Shown: positions 34,594-45,795, numbered from the stretch's first letter. The stretch: DNA of 64,000 nucleotides from Pseudoalteromonas sp. NC201 (GCF_002850255.1 NZ_CP022522.1:1411001-1475000); one strand, 5' to 3'. Program-made: numbers and translations. Notes: generated by a model not told the origin, from the sequence alone.

Positions 34594-36136
34594 TACCTTA
34601 TGTGGCCTTGGTCACTTTATGCGTTGTAAGTGGTTAGCGTTAGCGCTTCAAGATTGTGGCAAAGAGGTGATAGTTCTCGTCGATAAACCGGTTTCCGAGC
34701 AGTTATCACTTGAGCTAAAGAGCAACATAAAAACTTTACCTTTTGCACAAACACAAAAAGAAGATGCTCACAATACTTTGAAGGTACTTTCTGAGATACA
34801 AGAGCCGGTTGAAAGCGTTATCGTAGACTGCTACCGTTTTGACTCAGAGTGGGAATTAGAAGCTGCGAAACAGATCCCTTCCATCATCGTAGTGGACGAT
34901 TTAGAAAGAGCGCATAGTGCTAAGCTACTTATTGATAGCAAGTGGTGTGGTGATAAGACTGGTGAGCGCTACGCAAGCTCGCAGTATAAGCTACTAGGCC
35001 CTGATTTTGCTATGCTGTCACCGGCATATCAACACTGTACACATCAAGAGCGTAAGCCAAATCGTGTGATGTTTTCTCTTGGCGGTGGAGGGGATTGGTA
35101 TAGTGTTTCTGACTGGATAGCCTTGTTGCTAAATATGGCACCGGAAATTGAAATTGACGTTATCTTAGGGCCGATGGCTGAGAGAGTAGAGGCGTTAACT
35201 CTGCTTGCGAATACGACTTCTCGATTGCAGCTAATTCGGCAACCGGCTTCTCTTGTGTCTTATTATCAAAGTTGTAGTCTATTTGTGGGAGCACTTGGTA
35301 CTTCGCTTTATGAGCTGGCCGCAACCAATACGCCAGCGTTGACGTTTTCGATTGCTCCAAATCAAGACAATCAACAAAACGCGCTTGATGACTTAGGTCA
35401 TTATTTTCATGTACCAGAGCTCTTGACGCGAAAGGCTAGTGAGGTTGTCGCGTTAATTTTGACGTTAGTGAAACAGTCTACGCGAATAATAAAAGCGCGA
35501 GAGACTGCACCGGTTAAGGTAGATGGCCGAGGGGCAATTCGAGTCGCAGAGTTGGTTTTAGCGAATGACATCAGATCTTCTGTGACACAAAGAACTCTAC
35601 ATAGCCAAGAGGAAAATGTATGCCAGCTAACCGCACAGGTGAAGATCCGTCAAGTCAACGACTCAGACGTAAATAGATACCTTGCAGCGAGGAATTTACC
35701 AGATAACACTTGGCGTATGACAATTACTTCTGGTATTGACGTGCTGGAGCATTATCAGTGGTGGTTTGCTAACAGTAGAGAGTCATTTGTGATGGAGTCT
35801 AACGGCAAACCGTTACTATACGTTTGGCATCAAATGCATAATATTGAAGCACAAGAATATCTGGTTGGTGGGTGGTTTGCAGCCTCTGATGAGGTGAACT
35901 TTGCCCACGCACAAATGGTTTTGGAGTGGCAACTCCGTGAAACCGCAGCTAAATATCCTAAAGCCATTTGGCTTGCGGTAATAAACAAAGAAAATAAGTT
36001 TGTGAATCTGCTCAACCAGCGTGCGGGCTTCGTGTCTATCGAACATGATGAAAAGAAAATGCGCGCAACGCAACAGTTGTTTCCAAATGCATCGCTCTGC
36101 GAGTTTAATTATGTTGGTAAAGAGGTAAATACATGA
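34574..36136 (+). CDS. pseG: PseG sugar-nucleotidase fused to a GNAT (PseH-like) domain
   Basis: 520 residues from ATG 34574 (two upstream in-frame codons TTG-TTA are less likely). Residues about 1-335 are PseG: it removes UDP from UDP-2,4-diacetamido-2,4,6-trideoxy-L-altrose. GLGHFMRCKWLALAL contains the catalytic His region, then VVDDLE, RVMFSLGGGGDW, and LFVGALGTSLYELAATNTPAL of the GT28-like fold. Residues about 355-515 are a GNAT fold (VKIRQVNDSDVNRYLAARN, then YLVGGWFAASDE, NKENKFVNLLNQRAGFV). PseH, the GNAT that acts one step earlier, is otherwise missing from the window, so this may be a PseG-PseH fusion. Alternatively the GNAT uses the neighbouring ACP. Overlaps the genes on both sides. 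Confidence 0.85.
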   Translation: MIAIRVDTLCGLGHFMRCKWLALALQDCGKEVIVLVDKPVSEQLSLELKSNIKTLPFAQTQKEDAHNTLKVLSEIQEPVESVIVDCYRFDSEWELEAAKQIPSIIVVDDLERAHSAKLLIDSKWCGDKTGERYASSQYKLLGPDFAMLSPAYQHCTHQERKPNRVMFSLGGGGDWYSVSDWIALLLNMAPEIEIDVILGPMAERVEALTLLANTTSRLQLIRQPASLVSYYQSCSLFVGALGTSLYELAATNTPALTFSIAPNQDNQQNALDDLGHYFHVPELLTRKASEVVALILTLVKQSTRIIKARETAPVKVDGRGAIRVAELVLANDIRSSVTQRTLHSQEENVCQLTAQVKIRQVNDSDVNRYLAARNLPDNTWRMTITSGIDVLEHYQWWFANSRESFVMESNGKPLLYVWHQMHNIEAQEYLVGGWFAASDEVNFAHAQMVLEWQLRETAAKYPKAIWLAVINKENKFVNLLNQRAGFVSIEHDEKKMRATQQLFPNASLCEFNYVGKEVNT

Positions 36137-37641
36137 CAAAGAGTATTTACGAGTTATTCGAAGAAAATGTTAAACAGACTCCCAAGAAAGCAGCGGTTGT
36201 CTATCTAGATCAGCAAGTGAGCTATGAGGAGCTGAATCGACAGGTATTAAAGTTAAGTGCACACTTTGTACGGTCGGGTCTTACCCCCGGTCAACGAGTG
36301 GGTGTATTTGCGCCTAATGGCATCGAATTTGTCGTAACACTACTCGCTATTGCTAAGCTGGGAATCGCAGCTGTACCATTACCAATTAGCCTCAAAGGTA
36401 ATGCATTAATAACAGCGCTGAAGAAAACGCCGGTTGCCATGGTTGTGGCATGGCCGACGATAAGTAAAATATTACTCGATGCCAATTTGATAGAGCCTAG
36501 TAACTTGGTAACTCTTGGTAAAGCCGTGAGTGAAGAGTTAAGTTGGGAAGCGGTTCAATCTTGTGAAAAATTAGATGACTTGCAACATGGTGTTGATCTT
36601 GATGCGCCGTTTATTTTGACGATGACCTCAGGCTCCACTGGGCAGCCGAAACCAATTGTGTTAAGCCAAGCATGTAAAATAAACCGCGCTATGGATGCAA
36701 CTATCCAATATTACGGTTTGACCAAACAAGATGTGATCCTAGTAGCAACGCCAATGTATCATTCTTTAGCACAAAGAGGGGTGCTAATGCCGTTAATGCT
36801 TGGCGCTACAACCGTTGTTATGCCCAAGTTTAATCTTTCACAATGGCTAAGTGCGATTGAGCAGTATAAGGTCAGTTTTTTGTTTGCCGTAGCTGCTCAA
36901 CTAGAAAGTTTGATTGCAAAAGGTACATCTGGTGCAGATTTAAGTTCTTTGAAATGTATCGTTTCATCATCTGCTGTGCTTGAGGATACGACCAAAAAGC
37001 GTTTATTAGGTATGCTAAGCTGTCGCTTTCATGAGTGCTACGGCGCTTCAGAAGTGGGTGTGGTCACTGATTTTGCGGTTTCAGAAAATCCTGAGCAAAG
37101 TGGTAGTGTTGGCAAAGCACTGCCATTTGTCTCATTGAAAATTACGGATGATCAAGGGTGTGAAGTCGCAGCTGGTCAAGTAGGAGAAATATGCTGTAAC
37201 ACTTCTACCATTTTTGGTGGCTACCTAAAAATGCCAGATCAAACTCGGGCGGCTTTTTATGTGGGAGATTTCTTTAAAACCGGAGACTTAGGTTATGTGG
37301 ATGAGCACGGATACCTCTACTACGTTGGCCGTAAAAAAGAGGTGATTTCTAGCGGTGGGATAAATGTATTCCCTCAAGATATAGAGACAGTTGTCAAATC
37401 AATAGAAGGCGTAGAAGATTGCGTTGCGTTTGGGATAAAAGACGCGCTATTGGGCGAAATTGTAAAAGTGGTCATAGAGCAAAACCAAGACACCGACTTA
37501 ATTCCTGTAATTAGAAAAGCGTGCTTGCAAGAGCTAACTGACTATCAACAGCCTAGATTTATAGAAAGAGTGGAAGCTTTACCGAGAAACCAGATGGGAA
37601 AAGTGCTTCGTAACGACGTTAAGACACAATTTAGTCAATAG
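36133..37641 (+). CDS. Acyl-adenylating AMP-dependent ligase
   Basis: ANL-superfamily enzyme (acyl-CoA/acyl-ACP synthetase), 502 residues. P-loop MTSGSTGQPKPIVLS (about 163-177), GASEVGVV, and FKTGDLGYVDEHGYLYYVGRKKEVISSGGINVFPQDIE (A7-A8 hinge). The A10 lysine lies in NQMGKVLRNDV near the C-terminus, so all catalytic motifs are present. It activates a carboxylic acid with ATP, probably for loading onto the ACP in the same operon. Start overlaps the PseG-fusion stop (ATGA). The acid substrate cannot be read from sequence. It ends the FliA-promoted operon, facing a convergent gene. Confidence 0.88.
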   Translation: MTKSIYELFEENVKQTPKKAAVVYLDQQVSYEELNRQVLKLSAHFVRSGLTPGQRVGVFAPNGIEFVVTLLAIAKLGIAAVPLPISLKGNALITALKKTPVAMVVAWPTISKILLDANLIEPSNLVTLGKAVSEELSWEAVQSCEKLDDLQHGVDLDAPFILTMTSGSTGQPKPIVLSQACKINRAMDATIQYYGLTKQDVILVATPMYHSLAQRGVLMPLMLGATTVVMPKFNLSQWLSAIEQYKVSFLFAVAAQLESLIAKGTSGADLSSLKCIVSSSAVLEDTTKKRLLGMLSCRFHECYGASEVGVVTDFAVSENPEQSGSVGKALPFVSLKITDDQGCEVAAGQVGEICCNTSTIFGGYLKMPDQTRAAFYVGDFFKTGDLGYVDEHGYLYYVGRKKEVISSGGINVFPQDIETVVKSIEGVEDCVAFGIKDALLGEIVKVVIEQNQDTDLIPVIRKACLQELTDYQQPRFIERVEALPRNQMGKVLRNDVKTQFSQ

Positions 37642-37655
37642 AGTTAATAACCTAA

Positions 37656-37682
37656 GCAGGCGAAGTCAACTACTTCACCTGC
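37656..37682. terminator. Hairpin between convergent genes
   Basis: GCAGGCGAAGT / ACTTCACCTGC (37656-37666, 37672-37682): 10 of 11 pairs with one C-A mismatch and a 5-nt loop. It lies 15 bases after the ligase stop and spans the end of the convergent oxidoreductase gene. Confidence 0.6.
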
Positions 37683-38803
37683 TGCCATGTACCACTTTCA
37701 GCGGAGCGCTTTGCGGCTTCAAATAACGCCAAGCCTTGCTTGGCTTGCTCAAACCCAAAAACGTACTCTGAACGGCTTGGTTGCTTGCTTAAGTGTAATT
37801 GGAGTGCTCCCGCAATATCGCTATATAAATTGGCAAAGGCCTCAACAAAACCGGTGGGGTGGCCAGGTTTCATCCGATTATATCGAAATTGATTCGCATA
37901 CTGGCATTGGCCTGCTCTATCTAACACTTCCCGACGCCCATCATTATAGTTAAGTTCTAATTCATCAGGATTTAACTGAAACCAGCGAGCACTTCCTTTG
38001 GTGCCATACACGCGTACGGACAGACCATTTCTATGACCAATTGCTGTTTTAGACATCCACATTGAGCCAACGATACCATTTGGGTATTTCAAGAGCATAT
38101 TAACGTCATCAACTAATCCTTTGAACTCGGAGTGATTAGCAAATTGCGCGCAGGTGGCTTCAGGCTCGACTTCTAATAGATAGCTAGATAAATGGTGAAG
38201 GTGCACACCTAAATCGAGACAGATAGTGGGGACGTCGTAATCTTTTAAACGCCATGATTGAGGTTGGCTAGGCTTACCTGCGATATCTGGTGGGCGTTTA
38301 AAGCCTTCTTGGGGCATTTCAAGATGAATTTTTTGTATTTCTCCAAGCGCACCATTAGAAATGATATGCTTGAGCTCCCTCACCATAGCATAACCACTGT
38401 AGTTGAAAGTTACTGCAAGAAAGTGTTTTTTGGGATCGTAACAAGCTTCAATTTCCTTCGCCTCAGCCAATCCACAAGTCAATGACTTTTCACTAATCAC
38501 GGCTAAGTCTCTTGCCAATAAGGCCTTTAACACCTCAGTGTGATGAGGGGTTGGTGTTAAAATAACAAAAGCGTCTACCGCGTTTTGCTCTGCTAAAATT
38601 AACTCCTTCCAGCAGTTATAGGTACGCTCTGTACTTATATTCCATTGCTCAGCCGTGTGCTGATTGACCTTAGCATCTCGGCTAAATGCACCCGCGACGA
38701 CCTGAAACTTATTATCTAAATGTGCTGCAGAAAAATGTACATAGCCGACTGCAGAGTTATTACCTCCGCCAATAAAAGCCAGTTGCAATGGTCTATTATT
38801 CAT
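37670..38803 (-). CDS. Gfo/Idh/MocA family oxidoreductase
   Basis: NAD(P)-dependent sugar dehydrogenase-like protein, 377 residues from ATG at 38803. AAAGGAAAG lies just upstream of this start on the minus strand; a longer frame to 38857 runs into pseC. N-terminal nucleotide-binding stretch LQLAFIGGGNNSAVGYVH. The family EKP motif is EKS here (VISEKSLTCG). The C-terminal domain (about 130 on) has CLDLGVHLHHLSSYLL, where the His residues sit at the usual catalytic position. Lies 10 bases after pseC in the same leftward unit. Such enzymes oxidise or epimerise sugars in glycan loci; its exact step is unknown, and Pse synthesis itself does not require it. Confidence 0.82.
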   Translation of the reverse strand: MNNRPLQLAFIGGGNNSAVGYVHFSAAHLDNKFQVVAGAFSRDAKVNQHTAEQWNISTERTYNCWKELILAEQNAVDAFVILTPTPHHTEVLKALLARDLAVISEKSLTCGLAEAKEIEACYDPKKHFLAVTFNYSGYAMVRELKHIISNGALGEIQKIHLEMPQEGFKRPPDIAGKPSQPQSWRLKDYDVPTICLDLGVHLHHLSSYLLEVEPEATCAQFANHSEFKGLVDDVNMLLKYPNGIVGSMWMSKTAIGHRNGLSVRVYGTKGSARWFQLNPDELELNYNDGRREVLDRAGQCQYANQFRYNRMKPGHPTGFVEAFANLYSDIAGALQLHLSKQPSRSEYVFGFEQAKQGLALFEAAKRSAESGTWQQVK

Positions 38804-38813
38804 AATCTTTCCT

Positions 38814-41050
<2,237 letters not shown>

Positions 41051-41216
41051 TTAGATATCTTATCGATACAATAAATTAGCTACTACTCAATACTTTATAT
41101 CACTTCTATGTGTTTTGCAGTATTTATGCCAGTCATTGCAGGAAATTTAACGACTATGGTGACTTTTTGCTCACAATAGCGTAGATTTAACCTAATGATA
41201 GTGAATGGGGGTATAT

Positions 41217-42002
41217 ATGAAAATCCAATCACAAAGTACTGCTTTTTTTAATCGCACGGAGCAGACTGCTAATAAACTCAATCAACAACTGGCTTCTGGT
41301 AAGAAAGTTAATTCTGCTGCAGACGATGCTGCGGCTTTGCAGATCATTAATCGTTTGACGTCTCAACAGGACGGCTACAGTCAATCTATTCGTAACGCAT
41401 ATGATGGTATCTCGTATTCGCAAACCGCTGACTCGGCATTATCTGGTGTGAATGATGCGGTTTCCCGAATTAGAGAATTATCGATTCAAGCCGGTAATGG
41501 GGCGCTGACAGATAGTGACCGTCAAGCATTGCAAGAGGAAGTATCGCAGTTGCAAACGCAAATCAGCGAAACGTTTGAAAACACTACATTTGGTGGCGCA
41601 CAAATTTTTGACGGTGAGTCTCGTAGTTTTCAGGTAGGTCCCGACGCTAATACCACTCAGTCGCTACAGCAGACTGATGGTGGTTTTGCCAGTGCAATAT
41701 TGAGTGTGGACATTTCGACGCAGGCGGGCGCACAAGCAGCCATTGATGCGGCAGATACAGTCTCTGAGGATTTAAACAGCCAACGCGCGGAGCTTGGCGC
41801 ATTTGAAAATGCGGTATCTAGTACAATTCGCTCTGCAAGTAACCAACGTGAGAACATTGCGGCGAGCCAAAGTCGAATTCAAGACACCGATTACGCGCAA
41901 GCGGTGAGCGATCAAGTTGCCAACGATATTTTATCGCAAGCTTCTATTGCTTTGCGTGGTCAAGCTAATCAGTCTGCATCATCGGTACTAGGTTTATTAT
42001 AA
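41217..42002 (+). CDS. Divergent short flagellin (flagellin 4)
   Basis: Flagellin-like protein of 261 residues from ATG 41217 (GGGGG ribosome-binding site; a GTG 12 bases upstream is less likely). D0/D1 motifs are clear: LASGKKVNSAADDAAALQI, DGISYSQTADSAL, ENTTFGGAQIFDG and at the C-terminus SRIQDTDYAQAVSDQVANDILSQASIALRGQANQ. It has about 60 fewer residues than flagellins 1-3. It lacks the Ser/Thr-rich middle they share and begins MKIQSQSTAFFNRT rather than MALYVNTNVS. It stands alone between the Pse genes and flrA with no sigma-28 site I can see. It could be a minor filament subunit or a specialised structural protein. Confidence 0.88.
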   Translation: MKIQSQSTAFFNRTEQTANKLNQQLASGKKVNSAADDAAALQIINRLTSQQDGYSQSIRNAYDGISYSQTADSALSGVNDAVSRIRELSIQAGNGALTDSDRQALQEEVSQLQTQISETFENTTFGGAQIFDGESRSFQVGPDANTTQSLQQTDGGFASAILSVDISTQAGAQAAIDAADTVSEDLNSQRAELGAFENAVSSTIRSASNQRENIAASQSRIQDTDYAQAVSDQVANDILSQASIALRGQANQSASSVLGLL

Positions 42003-42035
42003 ATTAATACCAAAGTATTGATATAGAACAGCTCT

Positions 42036-42075
42036 AGTGGCGATTTTTTGGCGTTAATGTCAAAAAGTTGCCACT
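42036..42075. repeat. Interrupted inverted repeat between flagellin 4 and flrA
   Basis: AGTGGC ... GCCACT (42036-42041, 42070-42075) with an inner TTTTTG / CAAAAA pairing. Thirty-four bases after the flagellin 4 stop and 75 before flrA. It could be a terminator or an operator; there is no following T-run. Confidence 0.45.
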
Positions 42076-42150
42076 TAGGTATTGCATCCCCCTTAATCTC
42101 TCTTACAATCTAACTATTGAAAAAATTTTAAGTAGATTGGTTCTCAAGCA

Positions 42151-43590
42151 ATGGTCTTGATCTTAGATAACAACAACAAAAGAGCGATCGGATTAGGTGC
42201 GGCACTTAGTTTTGTCGGTCAAGCAAATGAAGTGCTGGCCGAAGACCGTTATGAGCCCAAGATCCTTGATAACAACCAAGAACCAATTTTTGTGCTAGGC
42301 GCTTTGCAAAGCTTAACACACGAAGCGTTGATAAAATCTCATCCCGCCGTCCCGTTTTTATTAATAGGTGAAACGCTCAGGCCGCTACTTGCATTACCGA
42401 ATGTAATAGGGCTCATCACCGAACCCTTTGGGCAAGAAGTCACGATGCAATTGCTACATGACTGTCAGCAATATTTACGCATGCTTCCAAATAAAGAGAA
42501 CAAGCTACTAAATAAGAGCTTTGATGGTTTAGTTGGGGAAACCGAAGCGGTTAAAAACGTTCGTTTCTTGATTTCTCAAGTGGCTAAAACCGACGCCAAT
42601 GTCCTTATTTTGGGTGAATCGGGAACCGGTAAGGAAGTGGTTGCACGTAACGTACACTTATTGTCTAAACGTGCGCAGGGACCATTTGTGCCAGTTAACT
42701 GTGGTGCTATCCCTGGAGAGCTGTTAGAAAGCGAGCTTTTTGGTCATGAAAAAGGTGCGTTTACTGGCGCGATTTCAGCCAGAAAAGGGCGCTTTGAACT
42801 TGCGCAAGGCGGTACGCTTTTTCTCGATGAAATCGGTGATATGCCACTGCAAATGCAGGTGAAATTGTTACGAGTTTTGCAAGAACGCACCTATGAACGA
42901 GTCGGGGGCACAAAGCCTATTCAGGCAGATGTTCGTGTGATTGCCGCGACGCACCGGAATCTTGAAACCATGATTGAAGATGGCAAGTTTCGCGAAGACT
43001 TATTTTATAGACTCAATGTATTCCCCATTGAAAACCCCTCTTTAAACGAGCGTGCGGAAGATATTGCGCTACTGCTAAAAGAACTAACGCGTAGAGTAAA
43101 TGAGCAAACGGGCAATTCGGTTAAGTTTACGGATAGAGCCGTAGACAGCTTAAAGTCGCACGCTTGGCCTGGGAATATTCGAGAGCTTGCAAACCTTGTG
43201 GAACGAATGGTGATTATGTTCCCAGACAAGGTTGTCGATGTGACGGATTTACCACAAAAGTACCGCTATATAGAAGTCGAAGCGTTTGAGCCTGAATATC
43301 CAGAAGAACTATTAGAAAAAGATGCGTTCAACGAACTATTTAGCGATGGTTTTAGTGACGACGAAGAAGACATGGTCGCGGAAGATTTTGCGCCGCAAGC
43401 ACCGAATGTTGGCTTACTGCCGGACGAGGGGATAGAGTTAAAAGAATATTTAGCAGAGCTTGAAATTGATTTGATCACTCAAGCTTTAGAGCGCTACGAT
43501 TATGTGGTTGCTCGAGCGGCTGAAATCTTGGGCGTTCGCCGTACAACATTAGTTGAGAAGATGAAAAAGTATAATCTCAATCGTGACTGA
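42151..43590 (+). CDS. flrA: FlrA/FleQ, master sigma-54 activator of flagellar genes
   Basis: Top regulator of the polar flagellar cascade, 479 residues. Residues about 1-115 are the FleQ-type N-terminal domain, a degenerate receiver. The AAA+ domain spans about 127-360 with Walker A GESGTGKE (155-162) and GAFTGA (202-207), the loop that contacts sigma-54. The DNA-binding Fis-type helix-turn-helix is at the C-terminus ([19 protein letters not shown], about 455-475). An acidic linker (about 375-415, EELLEKDAF...SDDEED) is a local feature. It is expected to bind upstream of flrBC, fliE and other sigma-54 operons found here. It may respond to c-di-GMP like FleQ; that is an inference. Confidence 0.95.
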   Translation: MVLILDNNNKRAIGLGAALSFVGQANEVLAEDRYEPKILDNNQEPIFVLGALQSLTHEALIKSHPAVPFLLIGETLRPLLALPNVIGLITEPFGQEVTMQLLHDCQQYLRMLPNKENKLLNKSFDGLVGETEAVKNVRFLISQVAKTDANVLILGESGTGKEVVARNVHLLSKRAQGPFVPVNCGAIPGELLESELFGHEKGAFTGAISARKGRFELAQGGTLFLDEIGDMPLQMQVKLLRVLQERTYERVGGTKPIQADVRVIAATHRNLETMIEDGKFREDLFYRLNVFPIENPSLNERAEDIALLLKELTRRVNEQTGNSVKFTDRAVDSLKSHAWPGNIRELANLVERMVIMFPDKVVDVTDLPQKYRYIEVEAFEPEYPEELLEKDAFNELFSDGFSDDEEDMVAEDFAPQAPNVGLLPDEGIELKEYLAELEIDLITQALERYDYVVARAAEILGVRRTTLVEKMKKYNLNRD

Positions 43591-43609
43591 TAGTTCATCA
43601 ATTACTACC

Positions 43610-43808
43610 TAACCTGAACTCGGGATAAGAAGTAAGTTAATCTACTAAAATCACTAAATTCAAAAGCGAAGTATCACTCTAGCCAGAAGTTATTTCTTAA
43701 TACAAGGCAAATTTGTGCGTCAATAGCTGGCCTATTGCAAGCAAATTTAACGCAGTAGTAAGGGATAACAGCTGCTAGAGAACAAGTTGTTATTCCAAGT
43801 TCAGGTTA
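43610..43808. mobile_element. MITE-like element with 22-bp terminal inverted repeats
   Basis: About 199 bases bounded by imperfect inverted repeats, 43610-43631 and 43787-43808, matching at 19 of 22 positions (both begin TAACCTGAACT when read inward). No ORF inside. Located between flrA and tag. The size, ends and lack of coding suggest a non-autonomous element; I recall similar intergenic repeats in Pseudoalteromonas but cannot check copy number. Confidence 0.6.
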
Positions 43809-43822
43809 CCTAATCAACTCAG

Positions 43823-43847
43823 CAAGGCCGCTTAATATGCGGCCTTG
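43823..43847. terminator. Terminator hairpin between flrA and tag
   Basis: Perfect 9-bp stem CAAGGCCGC / GCGGCCTTG (43823-43831, 43839-43847), 7-nt loop, 11 bases from the tag stop and facing both convergent genes. T-rich only on the + side (TACTTTATTGTTT). Confidence 0.75.
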
Positions 43848-43858
43848 TACTTTATTGT

Positions 43859-44458
43859 TTAAAGTCGAGTAAAATCCAAGTCTTGATAACTGGCAATAAT
43901 GGTTTGTTTGCAAAAACAGTTATCGGCATGGTCGTTAACCATGCCGCAAGCTTGCATATGCGCATACACGGTCGTTGAGCCTAAAAACTTAAACCCACGT
44001 TTTTTTAAGTCCTTGGCAAATTTGTCGCTGAGTTCAGTGGTGGCAACGGCATCGTGTTTGTCACGCATGGGGTTGATAACAGGCTTGTAATTAACAAATT
44101 GCCACTGGTATTTTGCAAAGCTGCCAAACTCTTGCTGAATTTCAATAAATCGCTTAGCGTTGTTTATCGTTGCTGCGATTTTTGCGCGGTTTCTGATAAT
44201 TCCGTCAAATGCTAATAGCTGCTCGATATCTTGCTCTGTCATCTGGCTCACTTTATGTACATCAAAATCGTGGAATGCTTTTCTATAGCCTTCACGTTTT
44301 TTTAAAATGGTATACCAGCTTAAGCCAGCTTGCGCAGATTCCAATGTGATAAACTCAAACAAGCTCTGGTCATCCAGTACAGGTCTTCCCCATTCCTTAT
44401 CATGGTACTCAACATAATCGGGTTTGCTCTCGTCCACCCAGCCGCATCGTATTGTCAT
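43859..44458 (-). CDS. tag: DNA-3-methyladenine glycosylase I
   Basis: Base-excision repair enzyme removing 3-methyladenine, 199 residues as in the family (about 187-200). MTIRCGWVDE, YHDKEWGRP and AGLSWYTILKKR are the Tag signature. The zinc ligands are present: Cys5, His19, His177 and Cys181, matching E. coli C4, H17, H175, C179. It has no flagellar role and is transcribed against flrA and away from flrB, interrupting the flrA-flrBC order found in vibrios. Neighbouring MITE-like repeat suggests local rearrangement. Confidence 0.95.
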   Translation of the reverse strand: MTIRCGWVDESKPDYVEYHDKEWGRPVLDDQSLFEFITLESAQAGLSWYTILKKREGYRKAFHDFDVHKVSQMTEQDIEQLLAFDGIIRNRAKIAATINNAKRFIEIQQEFGSFAKYQWQFVNYKPVINPMRDKHDAVATTELSDKFAKDLKKRGFKFLGSTTVYAHMQACGMVNDHADNCFCKQTIIASYQDLDFTRL

Positions 44459-44641
44459 TGTTGGCTCTCTTCTATCTAATTGTGAATATGAATAAGCTAA
44501 ATGATTTACTACGCCAACTACTCATTGCGGCTTCACATTTGGCTTTCAAAAACTCTAGCATAATGCTGTATATAAAAACAGTGTCAATAAATTGATATTG
44601 TTAAGTGTTCTGTAACTCTATGTTTTATATCAAATATAAAG

Positions 44642-44659
44642 TTGGATCGTTTTTTGCTT
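44642..44659 (+). promoter_or_regulatory. Sigma-54 promoter of flrBC
   Basis: TTGGATCGTTTTTTGCTT: GG 44644-44645, ten bases, GC 44656-44657, 37 bases before the flrB ATG. This is the expected FlrA-activated promoter. Confidence 0.85.
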
Positions 44660-44694
44660 TTATCCATTGAGTTTATTTTTAAGAGAGCGGAAAA

Positions 44695-45795
44695 ATGGCA
44701 TTAGCACATGTTATTAATCCACAATTTGTACCAACGACGAATCGCTACAATCCCTGTTTGCTGCAAGAAGCCTACGTTGGTGAATTGAGCGACCTTAGAC
44801 AGCAGGCGAGTTGGTTAAGTCATCTAGTTGATACTATGCCTGCAGGTGTTGTGGTACTTGATGGTCAAGGTATGATTGCCAAGGCGAATCAAATCGCGAT
44901 GGATATGTTGGGTGAACCACTCGAAGGTGAAAAGTGGTTTAGCGTTATTCAGCGTTCATTTCGACCACAGCAGGACGATGGTCATGAAGTCTCTCTTAAA
45001 GATGGCAGAAGAATTAAGTTAGATATAACCGCGCTAACACCGGAACCTGGGCAACTCATTTTGATGACAGATCTTACCGAAACGCGCCGACTCCAAAGTC
45101 GTGTTGCGCATATGCAAAGGTTAAGTGCGTTGGGAAAAATGGTTGCTTCATTGGCGCATCAAGTGCGTACGCCGTTATCGGCTGCGATGTTATATGGTGC
45201 AAATCTAGGTGCGGCTAATCTTCCTTCGGCTTCTCGAGAAAAGTTTCACGATAAGTTGATGTCTCGGTTAAAAGACTTAGAAAGCCAAGTTAATGACATG
45301 CTGCTGTTTGCTAAAAGCGGTGAACAACAAGTGGTTGAGCGAGTGTCAATGCAACAGTTATTGAGTGAAGTCAAAGCGGGTGCTGACGCTATGGTTGAGC
45401 TTAACCAAGCAAAGTTGGAAGCATTTTTACCCGAGCCAGATATCGAAATATTAGGTAATCGTACTGCGCTTGCAAGTGCGATCCAAAACCTGATCCACAA
45501 CAGTATTCAAATAATTGGCAGTGCGGCACACATTGAACTTAATGCAGAGCGCGAGCCGTGTGGCGAGTATGTACGTATCTCAGTTGTTGATAATGGACCT
45601 GGCATCGATGAAACCTTAGTAGACAAGTTGTTTGAACCATTTTTTACAACTAAGTCGCAGGGGACTGGGCTAGGACTTGCGGTGGTTAATTCGGTCGCTA
45701 ACGCGCACAAAGGATTTGCGCAGGCAGACAATGTTGAAGGTAAGGGCGCACGTTTTAGTTTGGTACTACCACTAATTGAGGCGGAGGAACTATGA
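44695..45795 (+). CDS. flrB: FlrB/FleS, sensor histidine kinase
   Basis: Cytoplasmic histidine kinase of the flagellar two-component pair, 366 residues, no transmembrane segment. A PAS domain spans about 43-125 (LVDTMPAGVVVLDGQGMIAKANQIAM). The HisKA H-box MVASLAHQVRTPLS has phospho-accepting His155. The HATPase_c domain has the N-box NLIHNSIQ, G1 VVDNGPGID and G2 GTGLGLAVVNS. Phosphorylates FlrC, whose gene overlaps its stop by 4 bases. A sigma-54 site directly upstream makes it a class II gene. Confidence 0.95.
   Translation: MALAHVINPQFVPTTNRYNPCLLQEAYVGELSDLRQQASWLSHLVDTMPAGVVVLDGQGMIAKANQIAMDMLGEPLEGEKWFSVIQRSFRPQQDDGHEVSLKDGRRIKLDITALTPEPGQLILMTDLTETRRLQSRVAHMQRLSALGKMVASLAHQVRTPLSAAMLYGANLGAANLPSASREKFHDKLMSRLKDLESQVNDMLLFAKSGEQQVVERVSMQQLLSEVKAGADAMVELNQAKLEAFLPEPDIEILGNRTALASAIQNLIHNSIQIIGSAAHIELNAEREPCGEYVRISVVDNGPGIDETLVDKLFEPFFTTKSQGTGLGLAVVNSVANAHKGFAQADNVEGKGARFSLVLPLIEAEEL

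Noticed and set aside
41158..41170. GG-N9-GC (TGGTGACTTTTTGC) upstream of flagellin 4, as a sigma-54 promoter
   Set aside because: Spacing is 9 instead of 10 bases, which normally abolishes RpoN recognition.
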